Assembly (NCBI RefSeq): GCF_022559585.1
Contig: NZ_CP087114.1
Coordinates: 1,467,095-1,531,094 of the forward strand
Origin: Bartonella machadoae
Lineage (GTDB): Bacteria; Pseudomonadota; Alphaproteobacteria; Rhizobiales; Rhizobiaceae
Length of the DNA stretch: 64,000 nucleotides
Reading direction: 5' to 3'
Within the stretch, counting starts at the first letter, position 1; the number at the start of each line of letters is the position of its first letter. This document shows, one piece after another, positions 10,344 through 19,961 of the stretch. Both the position numbers and the translations under genes were made by a program. The notes under the pieces were generated by a model. It did no database searches. It was not told the origin of the DNA and saw nothing but the letters and a program-made list of their open reading frames with translations.

Positions 10344-10552
10344 CGAGAAAGATCACGGCGCACATCACCATCACTCTTCTGATTAACTTCATTTTCAACC
10401 TCAAGACGTGTTTTCACTCGCTTTAAAGCGTTCTCTGTTTGTTTGTGCTGTTCGCTTTTCTTGCCTAAATAAAACGCCTTCGCTAAAGCCATAAAAAAAA
10501 CGGCTAAAGCCGCTGTAAACATCAAGTAATATTTCTTGAGATAAAACATCAT
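10265..10552 (-). CDS. small phage lysis protein with one membrane segment (Rz-like), possibly frameshifted at its end
   Basis: The ATG at 10552 overlaps the stop of the upstream fragment (ATGA). It starts a 95-residue protein with an N-terminal membrane helix (residues about 5-26) and a following charged coiled-coil-like part (KKSEQHKQTENALKRVK). This is the layout of inner-membrane spanins (Rz). The last 15 residues (RVVVVGCRFIW) look out of frame: the next frame over encodes the conserved CGGWLPIYL segment of the neighbouring Rz1-like fragment. Function is inferred from layout and context only. Confidence 0.5.
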   Translation of the reverse strand: MMFYLKKYYLMFTAALAVFFMALAKAFYLGKKSEQHKQTENALKRVKTRLEVENEVNQKSDGDVRRDLSRWVRSKRGLRVVVVGCRFIWTSRMLV

Positions 10553-10836
10553 AGCCGTTGCTCCCGAAACCGTTTGGCAACAAACACGAGACCAACACAA
10601 GCCGCTAAAACCATCAGACCGGCTAAAGCCCATTGAATAGGACCATTGCCTGCTAATAAGCCTCCAAGACCAGAGCAAGAGCCTATAATCGGTGCTAAGG
10701 CTTCTATTTTAAGTGCCCCCGTTGCCTCTTTTACTTGAACTCTTTGATAGTTAGAAGAAACATAAGATCCTCGAGCCCATAACCCCACTTCAGCAGATCC
10801 CTTAAAAAGGTGAATTTTTATCATAACTGAAAACAT
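10549..10836 (-). pseudogene. C-terminal remnant of a phage endolysin
   Basis: This 95-codon frame has no lysozyme catalytic part. It holds a region with GLWARGSYVSSNYQ, a glycine-rich hydrophobic stretch, and a last transmembrane helix ending FVAKRFREQRL. As I recall, that matches the membrane-anchored C-terminus of Bartonella prophage lysozymes. It overlaps the next lysis gene by four bases, as in an intact lysis cassette. The upstream catalytic domain is absent, and the 170 bases before it hold no recognisable remnant. I consider it a truncated gene. Confidence 0.5.
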
Positions 10837-11009
10837 TTGGGGACTGTATAGAAAACAGTATGATATCTTTTTACATTAAAATACTGATCCTCAAAACAAC
10901 TCTTGAAGCGATCACAAATCTCTCTTAAGGGGAATAAAAAATTCTCTTAAACAAATCACTAATTGCACAATTCTTCTATTAAAAAAGATATTGTTTTTTA
11001 GATATTCTC

Positions 11010-11396
11010 TCATTCTACCGCAAATAATAATGCAGCAACAGCACGATCTTCAGCTAACAAAACATTAAATGTACGCACCGCTGCTCCCGTACTCATTGTG
11101 TCTGTTGAAATACGCTTTTCCCATAAAATCTCTCGTAATTCTTTAGGTAATCGTAATAATTCAACTCCAGTACCTATTAACAAAACTTCAATCTCAGCGG
11201 ATTCTTCTAAAACACGAGATAGATCCTCTTGAGTAGGAACAGGCCCTATCATATTAAGACCGTAAATACCTGATGGGACACAAATAATAGAACCTCTATG
11301 TGACATATCAGCAAAACGAAACCCACCATTTCCATACGCATCAATAGGTGCGCGCCCTGGAAAATGTGCTTCACGGATTTGAATTGCATGAGACAT
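11010..11396 (-). CDS. Mth938-like domain protein (DUF498/NDUFAF3 family)
   Basis: A 128-residue soluble protein with the Mth938 fold pattern: an N-terminal FPGRAPIDAYGNGGFRF, a central IEVLLIGTG strand-turn, and C-terminal TGAAVRTFNVLLAEDRAVAALL. Mitochondrial NDUFAF3/C3orf60, a complex I assembly factor, belongs to this family, and bacterial members are usually encoded near secDF/yajC. The nuo operon lies about 4.5 kb away. A role in complex I assembly is suggested by family membership but not shown here. The gene is intact and appears to be a single transcription unit or the distal gene of the yajC unit. Confidence 0.85.
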   Translation of the reverse strand: MSHAIQIREAHFPGRAPIDAYGNGGFRFADMSHRGSIICVPSGIYGLNMIGPVPTQEDLSRVLEESAEIEVLLIGTGVELLRLPKELREILWEKRISTDTMSTGAAVRTFNVLLAEDRAVAALLFAVE

Positions 11397-11866
11397 AGAT
11401 GCACGTCCTTTGTTTTTGAAAACCCAATCGCCCTTCTCTTCTCCCTAAAATCAGTAAAGAGTTTATATAAACACTGATATATTAACTTGAGCCAGCATAA
11501 CAATATTGATATAAAATTTTTAAAAGATCTACATCAGAAATACAATAACTATATAAAGAATTTGCAATAAAAACGGATTAAACGCTGTATTGATTAAAAC
11601 AGATCTGTCTTTGAAAAGAACATTTCAACCTATTTGCTCAAATACAAAGAAACTCCTATCTTATAAAAAATAACATGACTCAAAGGATAATTTTCTTGCG
11701 ATTTCCTCATAATAAAGTAACTATTTTGTATTCTATATAAAAATATCATATTCGTTTATTGACTACAATAACCATCCTCACCACCCAGAATATCACCTTC
11801 TAAACAAAAGCTAACACCTTTTATAAAAATACGTCCTGAAAAAGTGTAACAGATCACAATTACATT
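11397..11866. other. 470-base gap where secDF is usually found
   Basis: AT-rich sequence with no open frame I can support on either strand. In related Rhizobiales secD/secF or fused secDF sits between yajC and the Mth938-like gene. Nothing SecD- or SecF-like can be read here. Confidence 0.5.
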
Positions 11867-12310
11867 TTAAGACTCATTTTCCTTTGATACAGTTTCTTTT
11901 TTTTCAGATACACTCGCTGTTTCCTTTATAGAAGATTCAGATTTCTTTTGTATTTTTGTTTTAGAAGGTCTTGATTTTTTTTCTGCAATTGGTTCACCTT
12001 TAACGCGAACATCTGATAATGTTGAACGGATAACGCGAATACGCATATCATTACCAATTTCAATCTCTAATTCACCACTCGCATCGTAAACTTTTGTAAC
12101 TTTTCCTATAATACCACCACCCGTTATTACTGTATCACCACGACGTACAGCATTAAGCATCTCCTGCCGCTTTTTCATTTGCGCACGCTGCGGACGAATC
12201 ATAAAAAAGTACATAATTACAAGAATCAAAATGAACGGGGTGAAGCTAACAAGTGATGGCCCATTAGAAACACTGTCTGCAACTTGAGCATAAGCGTTAG
12301 TAATAAACAT
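11867..12310 (-). CDS. yajC: preprotein translocase accessory subunit YajC
   Basis: Single-pass inner-membrane protein that associates with SecDF and SecYEG. A membrane helix (about residues 18-38, FTPFILILVIMYFFMI) is followed by the family hallmark RPQRAQMKKRQEML and then GDTVITGGGIIGKV. Length is 147 residues because of a lysine/serine/glutamate-rich tail beyond the usual 110 or so. The start ATG at 12310 gives the normal short N-terminus. The partner secDF is not the next gene, which is unusual for this neighbourhood. Confidence 0.93.
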   Translation of the reverse strand: MFITNAYAQVADSVSNGPSLVSFTPFILILVIMYFFMIRPQRAQMKKRQEMLNAVRRGDTVITGGGIIGKVTKVYDASGELEIEIGNDMRIRVIRSTLSDVRVKGEPIAEKKSRPSKTKIQKKSESSIKETASVSEKKETVSKENES

Positions 12311-12702
12311 TTTTATCTCCTATAGATTAAACTTCAGATATTTTTCACTCCATTAAAATAAACTTTTAGCTTAAGAAAAAGCACTCCTAGAGGATGTATC
12401 ATATAGAGCGAATAAACCTGATATAACCACAACTTTATAGACAGGCCATAAATCCTTACGAAACAGAAAGCAACGAGCAAAAACCTCTAACGAACAGATT
12501 TATTTCTTATACCATGAAATATGCCTATTCTCTGTAAACAAAAAAATGATACAAAGCGACTTTCTGTCCATTTAATGAAATTAACTCTTCACTATTCTCA
12601 AATCGATAAAGTTTCTACTTAAATATTATAAGACCATTTCATATTAATTATTTTGCTTGAAATCGCTATAAGCAATAGATTCCCAATACACAGTCTTAAC
12701 AA
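12311..12702. other. intergenic region between nlpD-like gene and yajC
   Basis: About 390 bases without a supported gene. It is AT-rich and should include the yajC promoter on the minus strand. I see no named motif or repeat. Confidence 0.4.
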
Positions 12703-13890
12703 TCAATTTTCTAAATACCGAATAGGATTAACAGGTACAGAATTTTTACGCACCTCAAAATAGACACGTGGAGTTTTAACATTCCCTGAAATACCAGATT
12801 TAGCAATCTCATCACCACGCCGTACTCTTTGTCCCCTGTTAACAACAAGCTTACTGTTACATCCATAAATAGTGATAATATTGTCTTCATGTCGAATCAT
12901 AACAACATTACCAAGCTCTTTTAATCCATCACTTGCATAGATAACAACACCATTTTCTGCTGCCTTTACCGAAGAGCCCTCAGGCACAGCAATGTCTATC
13001 CCTCGATTACTTGCCGTTCCTTTTTTCTGACCAAATTGGCTTAATAAACGCCCTCGCACTGGCCAACGCATCTTAGAAATGCCTGTCGATTGTGGAGTAA
13101 TAACATGATCTGTATTCGTTATGGTATCTGAAAAATCAGTATCTTGTCTCAATTGTTTCATCTGTCTGGAAGAGTTCTGCTTAAGATTTGGTCCATTTCT
13201 TTTTTCAGAAGGTAAAGATATTTCAGGAGTTTTATCTATAGGTAAAACCTTTTTGTGTCTTGTGATAGATGTAACTTGAGATTGGCGTGAAGATTCAGTT
13301 GTTGATGTTGCCCAATCATCATTGCGTGTACTCGAAGCTATTGACGCACGCTTGCTTGGAATCATAAGAACTTGACCAATGTAGATGGAGTTATTGCTTA
13401 TACCATTTGCTAACTTTAGTGCTTCAACACTGGTCCCTATTTGCCGTGCAATGCTTAACAGAGTATCTCCACTTTGAACAATATAAGAATTTCGCCGAAG
13501 AATAGGGGAATTATCTATTTGTGAACGAGAAAGCGTTCCAAGATTGCGTGGTGGTGTTCCCATAATTCGACTATCAGAAGAAGACGCCCCATCTTGTTGT
13601 TGAGAATTATACGCAACATTGTCATTTGTCCATAAATCATTGCTTGGCTCGACAGGAGGTAGCTCAGAACTTTGTATTACACCGCCATACGATGGTATCT
13701 GTGAATCTGTAGGTATAGAAGTAGACATATTTGAATAAGTGGGTACTGTATTATGAGAAAAAATATTAGAAAAACGCTGCGTACCAGAACTACACCCCGT
13801 AAAAATTATTGTCATCGTTAAAAAAGCTGCTCTCTGGAAATTACGCCAAAAAATATCGTTAGAGACTTTTAAACACATAGCTCTGCTCAC
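12703..13890 (-). CDS. nlpD: LysM/M23-domain lipoprotein, NlpD/LppB-like amidase activator
   Basis: Envelope lipoprotein of 395 residues. The N-terminus has a hydrophobic segment and a lipobox ending FTGC (cysteine near residue 33). A LysM domain follows around residues 130-175 (YIVQSGDTLLSIARQIGTS). After a low-complexity linker comes a C-terminal LytM/M23 domain. That domain reads NRGIDIAVPEG and RVYFEVR, so the HxxxD and HxH zinc ligands of active peptidases are missing. This fits NlpD/EnvC-type proteins that activate cell-wall amidases rather than cut peptidoglycan. It follows pcm in the same direction, as nlpD does in many bacteria. Confidence 0.88.
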   Translation of the reverse strand: MSRAMCLKVSNDIFWRNFQRAAFLTMTIIFTGCSSGTQRFSNIFSHNTVPTYSNMSTSIPTDSQIPSYGGVIQSSELPPVEPSNDLWTNDNVAYNSQQQDGASSSDSRIMGTPPRNLGTLSRSQIDNSPILRRNSYIVQSGDTLLSIARQIGTSVEALKLANGISNNSIYIGQVLMIPSKRASIASSTRNDDWATSTTESSRQSQVTSITRHKKVLPIDKTPEISLPSEKRNGPNLKQNSSRQMKQLRQDTDFSDTITNTDHVITPQSTGISKMRWPVRGRLLSQFGQKKGTASNRGIDIAVPEGSSVKAAENGVVIYASDGLKELGNVVMIRHEDNIITIYGCNSKLVVNRGQRVRRGDEIAKSGISGNVKTPRVYFEVRKNSVPVNPIRYLEN

Positions 13891-14045
13891 TCGTCAATAA
13901 AATTAAACCTATTAAAGCTTTTTAATATTACCTAAGAGTTAAAATGAGATATTTTATTCATAAATATCTTTATAAGAAGATCAAAATGAATTTATGATAT
14001 AATAAAAAGGTAAAAGAGTTTACACACTACCTTAAATTTAAAAAA

Positions 14046-14705
14046 TTAAAGTATTTCCGCAATACCTTTAATAAAGGGTTGATAGCGTACTTGAAACATT
14101 TCTAAACACTCAAATCGACTGCCAATTTTCGTATAACGCGTCACTGTTTGTATTCCTTCATCGGGCCCTATAGCTTGAATGAGAATCCCATTTTCAGCTA
14201 GAAGTTCTAAAAATTCCTTCGGTTCATCAGAACGCGATGGCCAAATAAGAATACGATCAAATGATCCAAAACCTGTAACCGTATGGCTTCCATCAATTTG
14301 TCTTACAACGATATTCTCAAGCCCCAAGGTTTGAAATTTTTGGCGGGCTAAATTAACAAGTGTTTTATAACGTTCAATTGTGGTCACACGATCACTTAAG
14401 CACGCCATAAGAGCAGTACAAAAACCAGATCCTGTACCAATTTCTAAAACACGGTGCTTTTTTTTCAATGATAACGCAGAAAGAATCAAAAGTTGCTCTT
14501 CTAAACGTTCAATATATTCACCACACTCAATTGGAATAATTTTATTCTCATAAGCACTACAAAACCAAGGCGCTGCAACGAATTGTTGACGTGGAATCCT
14601 CTCAAATGCTGCAAAAAAGCGAACATCATCAATTCCTTTGCTCCGCATTTTTAACACAAGATCTGCCAATTCCTCACGAAATCGTAAAACACCCTTTTGC
14701 TCCAT
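14046..14705 (-). CDS. pcm: protein-L-isoaspartate O-methyltransferase
   Basis: Repairs isoaspartyl residues in damaged proteins using S-adenosylmethionine. The 219 residues include the N-terminal MRSKGI and RxxFV region and the SAM-binding motif VLEIGTGSGFCTALMA around residue 85. The family pattern continues through the C-terminus. It lies between serS and the nlpD-like gene. In related bacteria surE often sits between serS and pcm; here there is only a 130-base gap. Confidence 0.92.
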   Translation of the reverse strand: MEQKGVLRFREELADLVLKMRSKGIDDVRFFAAFERIPRQQFVAAPWFCSAYENKIIPIECGEYIERLEEQLLILSALSLKKKHRVLEIGTGSGFCTALMACLSDRVTTIERYKTLVNLARQKFQTLGLENIVVRQIDGSHTVTGFGSFDRILIWPSRSDEPKEFLELLAENGILIQAIGPDEGIQTVTRYTKIGSRFECLEMFQVRYQPFIKGIAEIL

Positions 14706-14838
14706 CGTATCATTTGATCTCCAATGAATGAGAACCCTTATCGTATATCCAACTTATTTTTTTTAAATGACAAAACCTCACGTTTGCATGTCATCATCTT
14801 TCAACAATAAATGCATAGTGGTTTCTCCTTTCATAAAA

Positions 14839-16116
14839 TTAAGCAGTAATAGAATGTACGCCCTTCATATAGGGTTGTAAAACATCTGGAACAATAATTG
14901 ATCCATCAGCTTGCTGATAATTCTCAAGAATAGCAATAAGACAGCGCCCAATAGCCGTACCAGAACCATTTAGGCTATGAACAAAGTGTAACGCTTTATC
15001 TCCTTCTTTACGATAACGAGCATTCATGCGTCGCCCTTGAAAGTCTCCACACACTGAACAACTGGAAATTTCACGATAGCACCCTTGACCAGGAAGCCAA
15101 ACTTCAATGTCATATGTTTTTCGTGCTGCAAATCCCATATCACCGGTAGAAAGAACAACCGTGCGAAAAGGCAAACCAAGGCGTTTCAACACATCTTCTG
15201 CACATTCTGTCATACGTTCCAATTCTATTAAAGATTGCTCTTCGCTAGTAATCGATACCATTTCCACCTTCCAAAATTGGTGTTGACGCAACATACCACG
15301 TGTATCACGACCAGCAGCTCCAGCTTCTGAACGAAAACAGGGAGTCAAAGAAGAAAAACGTAATGGTAAATCTGATATCTCAAGAGTTTCATTGTTTACC
15401 AAATTGGTCAACGGCACTTCTGCTGTAGAAATCAGCCATCGACCATCTGTCGTTCGAAAAAGATCATCAGCAAATTTCGGCAACTGAGCAGCTCCATAAA
15501 CAGCCTCATCACGAACCAAGAGAGGTACAGAAACCTCTGTATAACCATGCTCGTCAACATGCACATCAAGCATAAATTGGCCAAGAGCACGTTCAAGTCG
15601 TGCCAATGCTCCTGAAAGTACAGTAAAGCGCGTCCCCGATAAGCGACTTGCTCGTTCAAAATCCATCTGTTTGAGGTTTTGGCCAAGATCAAAATGTTCC
15701 TTTGGCGGAAAATCAAATGTTGGCGGTATGCCAAAATGGCGAATAACAACATTATCGCTTTCATCTTTACCTTTTGGAACATCATCTAATGGAATATTCG
15801 GCAGTGCTGAAAGAACCCTCTCAAAGCTTTCAGTCAACCGTTTTTCTTCCGCTGTAGCAGAAGAAAGAAAGGTTTTAATTTCTTCAACTTCAGCTCTAAG
15901 ACGTTCTGCTGTTTTCTGATCACATGCCGCTAAAGCCTGCCCTATTTCCTTTGAAATAGCATTACGCCGCTCCTGCGCTGATTGCACATTGGCAATATAC
16001 GAGCGACGTTCATAATCAAGTTTTATTAATTCTTCCGCTTGTGGCTTAAGACCTCTTTTTTCTAGTGCTTCATCTAATTTCTTAGGGTGTTCACGAATCC
16101 ACTTAATATCAAGCAT
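14839..16116 (-). CDS. serS: serine--tRNA ligase
   Basis: Class II aminoacyl-tRNA synthetase charging tRNA-Ser and tRNA-Sec. The N-terminal coiled-coil arm (residues about 30-100) is rich in alternating charged residues. Class II motif 2 appears as [15 protein letters not shown] and motif 3 as [20 protein letters not shown]. Length is 425 residues, as expected. It follows tatC by about 50 bases on the same strand. The start [18 protein letters not shown] is the normal family start. Confidence 0.97.
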   Translation of the reverse strand: MLDIKWIREHPKKLDEALEKRGLKPQAEELIKLDYERRSYIANVQSAQERRNAISKEIGQALAACDQKTAERLRAEVEEIKTFLSSATAEEKRLTESFERVLSALPNIPLDDVPKGKDESDNVVIRHFGIPPTFDFPPKEHFDLGQNLKQMDFERASRLSGTRFTVLSGALARLERALGQFMLDVHVDEHGYTEVSVPLLVRDEAVYGAAQLPKFADDLFRTTDGRWLISTAEVPLTNLVNNETLEISDLPLRFSSLTPCFRSEAGAAGRDTRGMLRQHQFWKVEMVSITSEEQSLIELERMTECAEDVLKRLGLPFRTVVLSTGDMGFAARKTYDIEVWLPGQGCYREISSCSVCGDFQGRRMNARYRKEGDKALHFVHSLNGSGTAIGRCLIAILENYQQADGSIIVPDVLQPYMKGVHSITA

Positions 16117-16164
16117 TAAAATTCCTCATTTGCATCATTTTTCTTTTTTCTACCAGACAAGATA

Positions 16165-16956
16165 TCAACTTCTCTTAAGGGGATTTTTTCTCTTTTCTAT
16201 ACAGTAAGCAATTAAAATTGAAATCTCGTAAAGAATTATCGATGGTAAGGCTACTGCAAACATAGTAAAAAAATCCGATGGGGTTACTATCGCCGCAATG
16301 ATAAAAGAGAGCAGAATAGCCCACTTTCGTTTAGATACCAAATTACGAGAAGTTACAAGTCCAACTTTCGTTAAAAGAGTTGTTATAAGAGGTAATTGAA
16401 AAATCAAACCAAAAATCAGGATAAACGATATCATAAAGCTCAAATAATCGGAAATACGGACTATAAACTCTATTCTTAAATGAACATCTGGAAGAACTTG
16501 CTGAGAAAGGCTAAACCAAAGCATTATTGGCGCCAATAAAATATAAACAAATGCTCCCCCAATACAAAATAAAATCGGCCCCCCAATGAGAAAGGGTAAA
16601 AAAGCCATACGTTCATTTTTATAAAGTCCTGGTGCTATAAAACTATAAAACTGAAAAGCCGTATAGGGAAAAGATAAAATAACGGCTCCAAAAGCAGCAA
16701 GTTTCATCTTCGTTAAAAAAGTTTCCCACACTTGTGTTGATTGCAAACGAATACTCTCAGGATTACCACCTGATATTTTCATCGCCCATTGATAAGGCCA
16801 TATTAAAAAATTTAAAATATAATCTTTGATAAGAAAACACAGCATAAAAGCTATCAAAAATGCAATCAAAGCAGTAATAATTCGCTGACGCAGTTCAATC
16901 AAATGTTCTAAAAGTGGTGCTATATTGGCGTCAATTTCATCTTTCTCAATATTCAT
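16165..16956 (-). CDS. tatC: twin-arginine translocase subunit TatC
   Basis: Core receptor of the Tat pathway for folded proteins. The 263 residues contain six hydrophobic segments. The TatC signature lies in the N-terminal part (APLLEHLIELRQRI) and in the first periplasmic loop and following helix (FYSFIAPGLYKNER). It overlaps tatB by four bases (ATGA type), so translation is coupled. The order tatA-tatB-tatC is intact. Confidence 0.96.
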   Translation of the reverse strand: MNIEKDEIDANIAPLLEHLIELRQRIITALIAFLIAFMLCFLIKDYILNFLIWPYQWAMKISGGNPESIRLQSTQVWETFLTKMKLAAFGAVILSFPYTAFQFYSFIAPGLYKNERMAFLPFLIGGPILFCIGGAFVYILLAPIMLWFSLSQQVLPDVHLRIEFIVRISDYLSFMISFILIFGLIFQLPLITTLLTKVGLVTSRNLVSKRKWAILLSFIIAAIVTPSDFFTMFAVALPSIILYEISILIAYCIEKRKNPLKRS

Positions 16957-17417
16957 GACACACCTTTTTTATTTTTAGCTGTATTTTTAGAAGTTCCTGA
17001 AATATTCTCAGAACTATGAAAATTAACAGATGTTGTTAAATCTTCATTGGCTGTTTTCTGATCACATTCTAAAGCTGCTTTATCTTGTTTCGATTTATGG
17101 TGCGTTGCATTTATATCAAAATTACCGTCGATACCCCCTACTATGACATCAGGGACATCAGGCATGGGATCTGAAGTCTCTGTCAACTCCTTACTGAGAT
17201 TAAGATCGCTAATATCCGATAAGGTCTTTTGCAAATCATCAAGCTCAATTTGTCTCATTGCATCATCAAATTGGTGACGAAATTCATTTGCTGCTGAACG
17301 TATATAAGCTATTGCTTTTGCTATCGTTTTTAGCATTTTAGGTAAATCTTTTGGCCCAACGACAACAATGAGAACAAGTAAAATCACAAGAAATTCTGGC
17401 CCATCAATCCCAAACAT
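16953..17417 (-). CDS. tatB: Sec-independent translocase subunit TatB
   Basis: Single-pass Tat component acting with TatC in signal recognition. The N-terminus MFGIDGPEFLVILLVLIVVVG is a membrane helix followed by GPKDLPKML and an amphipathic helix. The rest is a long polar tail (154 residues in all). The glutamate near position 8 is typical of TatB rather than TatA. It lies about 110 bases downstream of tatA. Confidence 0.93.
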   Translation of the reverse strand: MFGIDGPEFLVILLVLIVVVGPKDLPKMLKTIAKAIAYIRSAANEFRHQFDDAMRQIELDDLQKTLSDISDLNLSKELTETSDPMPDVPDVIVGGIDGNFDINATHHKSKQDKAALECDQKTANEDLTTSVNFHSSENISGTSKNTAKNKKGVS

Positions 17418-17527
17418 TACCTACACTCAACCGCCTCGTTAAAAAATGCACAATTTTAACACATGTTCATAAGTTAGATAAGCTTTTAGATTGGGCAAGC
17501 TTATCAACAAATAGGATTGTGTTTTTG

Positions 17528-17842
17528 TTACTTTACACGCCGTTTTTTAGCAACAGAAGTCTTGCTTCCTTTAGTTGGAGAAGATTTTTTTTCGCGTGCG
17601 ACTATAGGTTTTATTGATAATGATTCAGATCGTAGAGATTCAACATCAATTGTTTTGGAGTCATTCGCAACTGTAAGCTTATCCTCAATGCTATCCTCCT
17701 CTTCTTTCATATTCTTTTTGAAAGCTTTAATTCCTTTAGCAACATCGCCCATTAATTCAGAAACCTTACCACGTCCGAAAAGCACAAGGATAATCAGTAA
17801 AATTACAATCAAATGCGTTGGTGAAAAAATATTACCCATCAC
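17528..17842 (-). CDS. tatA: Sec-independent translocase subunit TatA
   Basis: Pore-forming single-pass Tat component. After [22 protein letters not shown] come the FGRGK hinge and amphipathic helix ([17 protein letters not shown]) and a polar tail. Two adjacent ATG codons are possible; the second (17839) gives MGNIF, the usual start. Upstream, where scpB is often found in Rhizobiales, there is instead 1.25 kb without a gene. Confidence 0.93.
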   Translation of the reverse strand: MMGNIFSPTHLIVILLIILVLFGRGKVSELMGDVAKGIKAFKKNMKEEEDSIEDKLTVANDSKTIDVESLRSESLSIKPIVAREKKSSPTKGSKTSVAKKRRVK

Positions 17843-19097
17843 TCTCTCTCATTGCTTTTAAATTTGCCTTCATTTATTCATACTTACTCTAAAGAAATGC
17901 TATAAAATAGAACATATCTGATTTATATATTTTTTCTCAAGTTAAAGGCAATCGCACGTTTTTTATTGTAAACGAACTTTCTAGCCTCTTTTTCCTTTTA
18001 CTTAACCTATTATAACAAATATAGATTAAGGCAAAATCGATAAACTACCTCAAGAAAATTCAAAAGGTTTAGAAACCCTTCTCTTAAAGCATTCTCATCT
18101 TATCCGTTAGCTTTCAAAACTTTACAACAACATTATACTCACATTCTCATATCTTACCTTTTAAAAATGGCGTTATCTACACAATCATAAACATCTTTTT
18201 CAAATTACCGTTACAGTAAAGAATACTCTTAGAGCCCACTAAAAAAATTACACGTTAAAACTGTGGTTTCTAAAAATGGTCGACAACACGTTTTAATGGG
18301 AGAAGCTGAAAATTTTTCGAAAGTTTTTGTCCTAAAAGAGCTTTCATTATCATGTCTTCTAACATTAAAAGCCCATAAAAACATCCCTTCTTACGAAGAA
18401 AACTCTCTATAGCTCTTTTAGAAAACGTTGCGGCAAGATGGCATCAACATACTATTTACTAGTCCCCAATGTTGCGACAGCCCTTTCATTAAGACGATTT
18501 CATAAGAGGCATTTTGACTCTTTTCTCAAGTTTTTTTCCTACACGCCCCCTACTTGTGACGTACAAGTAAGTGACTTTACTTGAGATGAGACGACAATAT
18601 TTGAAGAGTCTAATTCAATAAAATAGGAATTTATCCATACCTCAAAGGCTCTCTTTTATTTATTGCTCTTTTTCATAGTTTTACAGCAACTTTGTTAAAG
18701 GAAAATTCTATCAATTTAATAACATTTTATAGATAATATGTACCAATCTTTAGTGATTTTATTGCTACTTCAGTTAATTTATATTCTCTCTCGTTTTCTT
18801 TTAATGTAGTGATCATACAGAAAGTCCCTCACGCATCAAATGGAAAATACTTCAATTGAAGTTTTCCCCCTTTAATCATATTCTGGTAAAAGATTTTAAT
18901 TTTCATCATTAGTCATATTAAAGAAAACTTGCATCACTATAAAACATAGCAAAAGCCTTCCAATTTATGACATTGATATTCTTTCTTTTAGATCAAAATA
19001 TCTTTTTGATCTCTATAAGAGTTTTTGTTGATAGAGAAGACATTTTTTATGCTAATAAAAGATTATTGGACAATCATATCTATGGTAGAATTTACTC
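17843..19097. other. 1.25-kb non-coding stretch upstream of tatA and rlmJ
   Basis: No intact gene on either strand. It contains an autotransporter ghost (listed separately) and a small dyad near 18550-18580 (TACTTGT...ACAAGTA). Otherwise it is AT-rich degenerate sequence, as expected in a decaying Bartonella genome. Promoters of tatA (minus) and rlmJ (plus) should lie at its two ends. Confidence 0.5.
18248..18340 (+). pseudogene. ghost fragment of a BafA/Iba-type autotransporter passenger
   Basis: On the plus strand about 30 codons read KTVVSKNGRQHVLMGEAENFS, then a few more residues before the match is lost. This aligns with SAVVSENGRQHVLMGGESYD in the autotransporter encoded at 23940-26486. 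No signal sequence, passenger core or barrel surrounds it. It is in the opposite orientation to the intact autotransporters, which suggests past rearrangement. Confidence 0.65.
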
Positions 19098-19961
19098 ATG
19101 AATTATCGGCATATTTATCATGCTGGCAATTTTGCTGATGTTTTTAAACACATTATTGTCACCCGCATTGTAGAATACCTCAAACGTAAAGAAAAGGCTT
19201 TTCGCGTTATAGACACACATGCGGGAATAGGTCTTTATGACCTCTCCTCTTTAGAAGCACAAAAAACGGGAGAGGGGCGCGAAGGCGTCCAACGTTTTTT
19301 TTCAGCTCCTATTCCAGAAGATTTAAAAGAACTTCTTTGTCCATGGTATAATATTATTAATGCACTCAATGAAGGAAAAGAGGAAAAAATATTTTATCCC
19401 GGCTCTCCTGTTCTCATTCGCCAATTATTGCGTAAACAAGATCGATTGACCGCAATTGAATTGCATGATGAAGATTATCATATTTTAGCAAAAAAATTTG
19501 CTGGTGATTATCAAACAAAAGTTCTGCATTTGGATGGTTGGCTTGCTTTAAATGCACATTTGCCACCAAAGGAAAAACGTGGATTTATACTCGTTGACCC
19601 CCCCTTTGAAAAACCTGGTGAATTTTCCCGCCTTATTGAGGGATTAATGAAAGCATATCGTCGTTTTCCTAGAGGAATCTACGCTTTATGGTATCCTGTT
19701 AAATATGACAAAGAAATTGAAAAATTCCTTCATGCACTTTATCAAACAGGAATTCCTAAAATTTTACAACTTGAAATGCGCATTCGAAAAAGTTCAATAC
19801 CTCCTACAATGCATGGAAGTGGTATGATTCTTATCAATCCTCCTTATCTTCTTGAAGAGGAAATAAAAAAACTGAGCTCCTTTCTTCTTACTCGTTTTGG
19901 ACAAGATAAAAATGCACAAATAACGCGTAAATGGATCCAAAAAGAGCATTCATTATGTTAG
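19098..19961 (+). CDS. rlmJ: 23S rRNA (adenine(2030)-N6)-methyltransferase RlmJ
   Basis: SAM-dependent methyltransferase modifying A2030 of 23S rRNA. The N-terminus MNYRHIYHAGNFADVFKH is the family hallmark. The SAM site VIDTHAGIGLYDL lies near residue 38, and the catalytic VDPPFE motif near 167. Length is 287 residues, as expected. It stands alone between a long non-coding region and uvrC. Confidence 0.95.
   Translation: MNYRHIYHAGNFADVFKHIIVTRIVEYLKRKEKAFRVIDTHAGIGLYDLSSLEAQKTGEGREGVQRFFSAPIPEDLKELLCPWYNIINALNEGKEEKIFYPGSPVLIRQLLRKQDRLTAIELHDEDYHILAKKFAGDYQTKVLHLDGWLALNAHLPPKEKRGFILVDPPFEKPGEFSRLIEGLMKAYRRFPRGIYALWYPVKYDKEIEKFLHALYQTGIPKILQLEMRIRKSSIPPTMHGSGMILINPPYLLEEEIKKLSSFLLTRFGQDKNAQITRKWIQKEHSLC

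Noticed and set aside
11867..12310. yajC as the first gene of a secDF operon
   Set aside because: No SecD or SecF sequence can be read between yajC and the Mth938-like gene in any frame.
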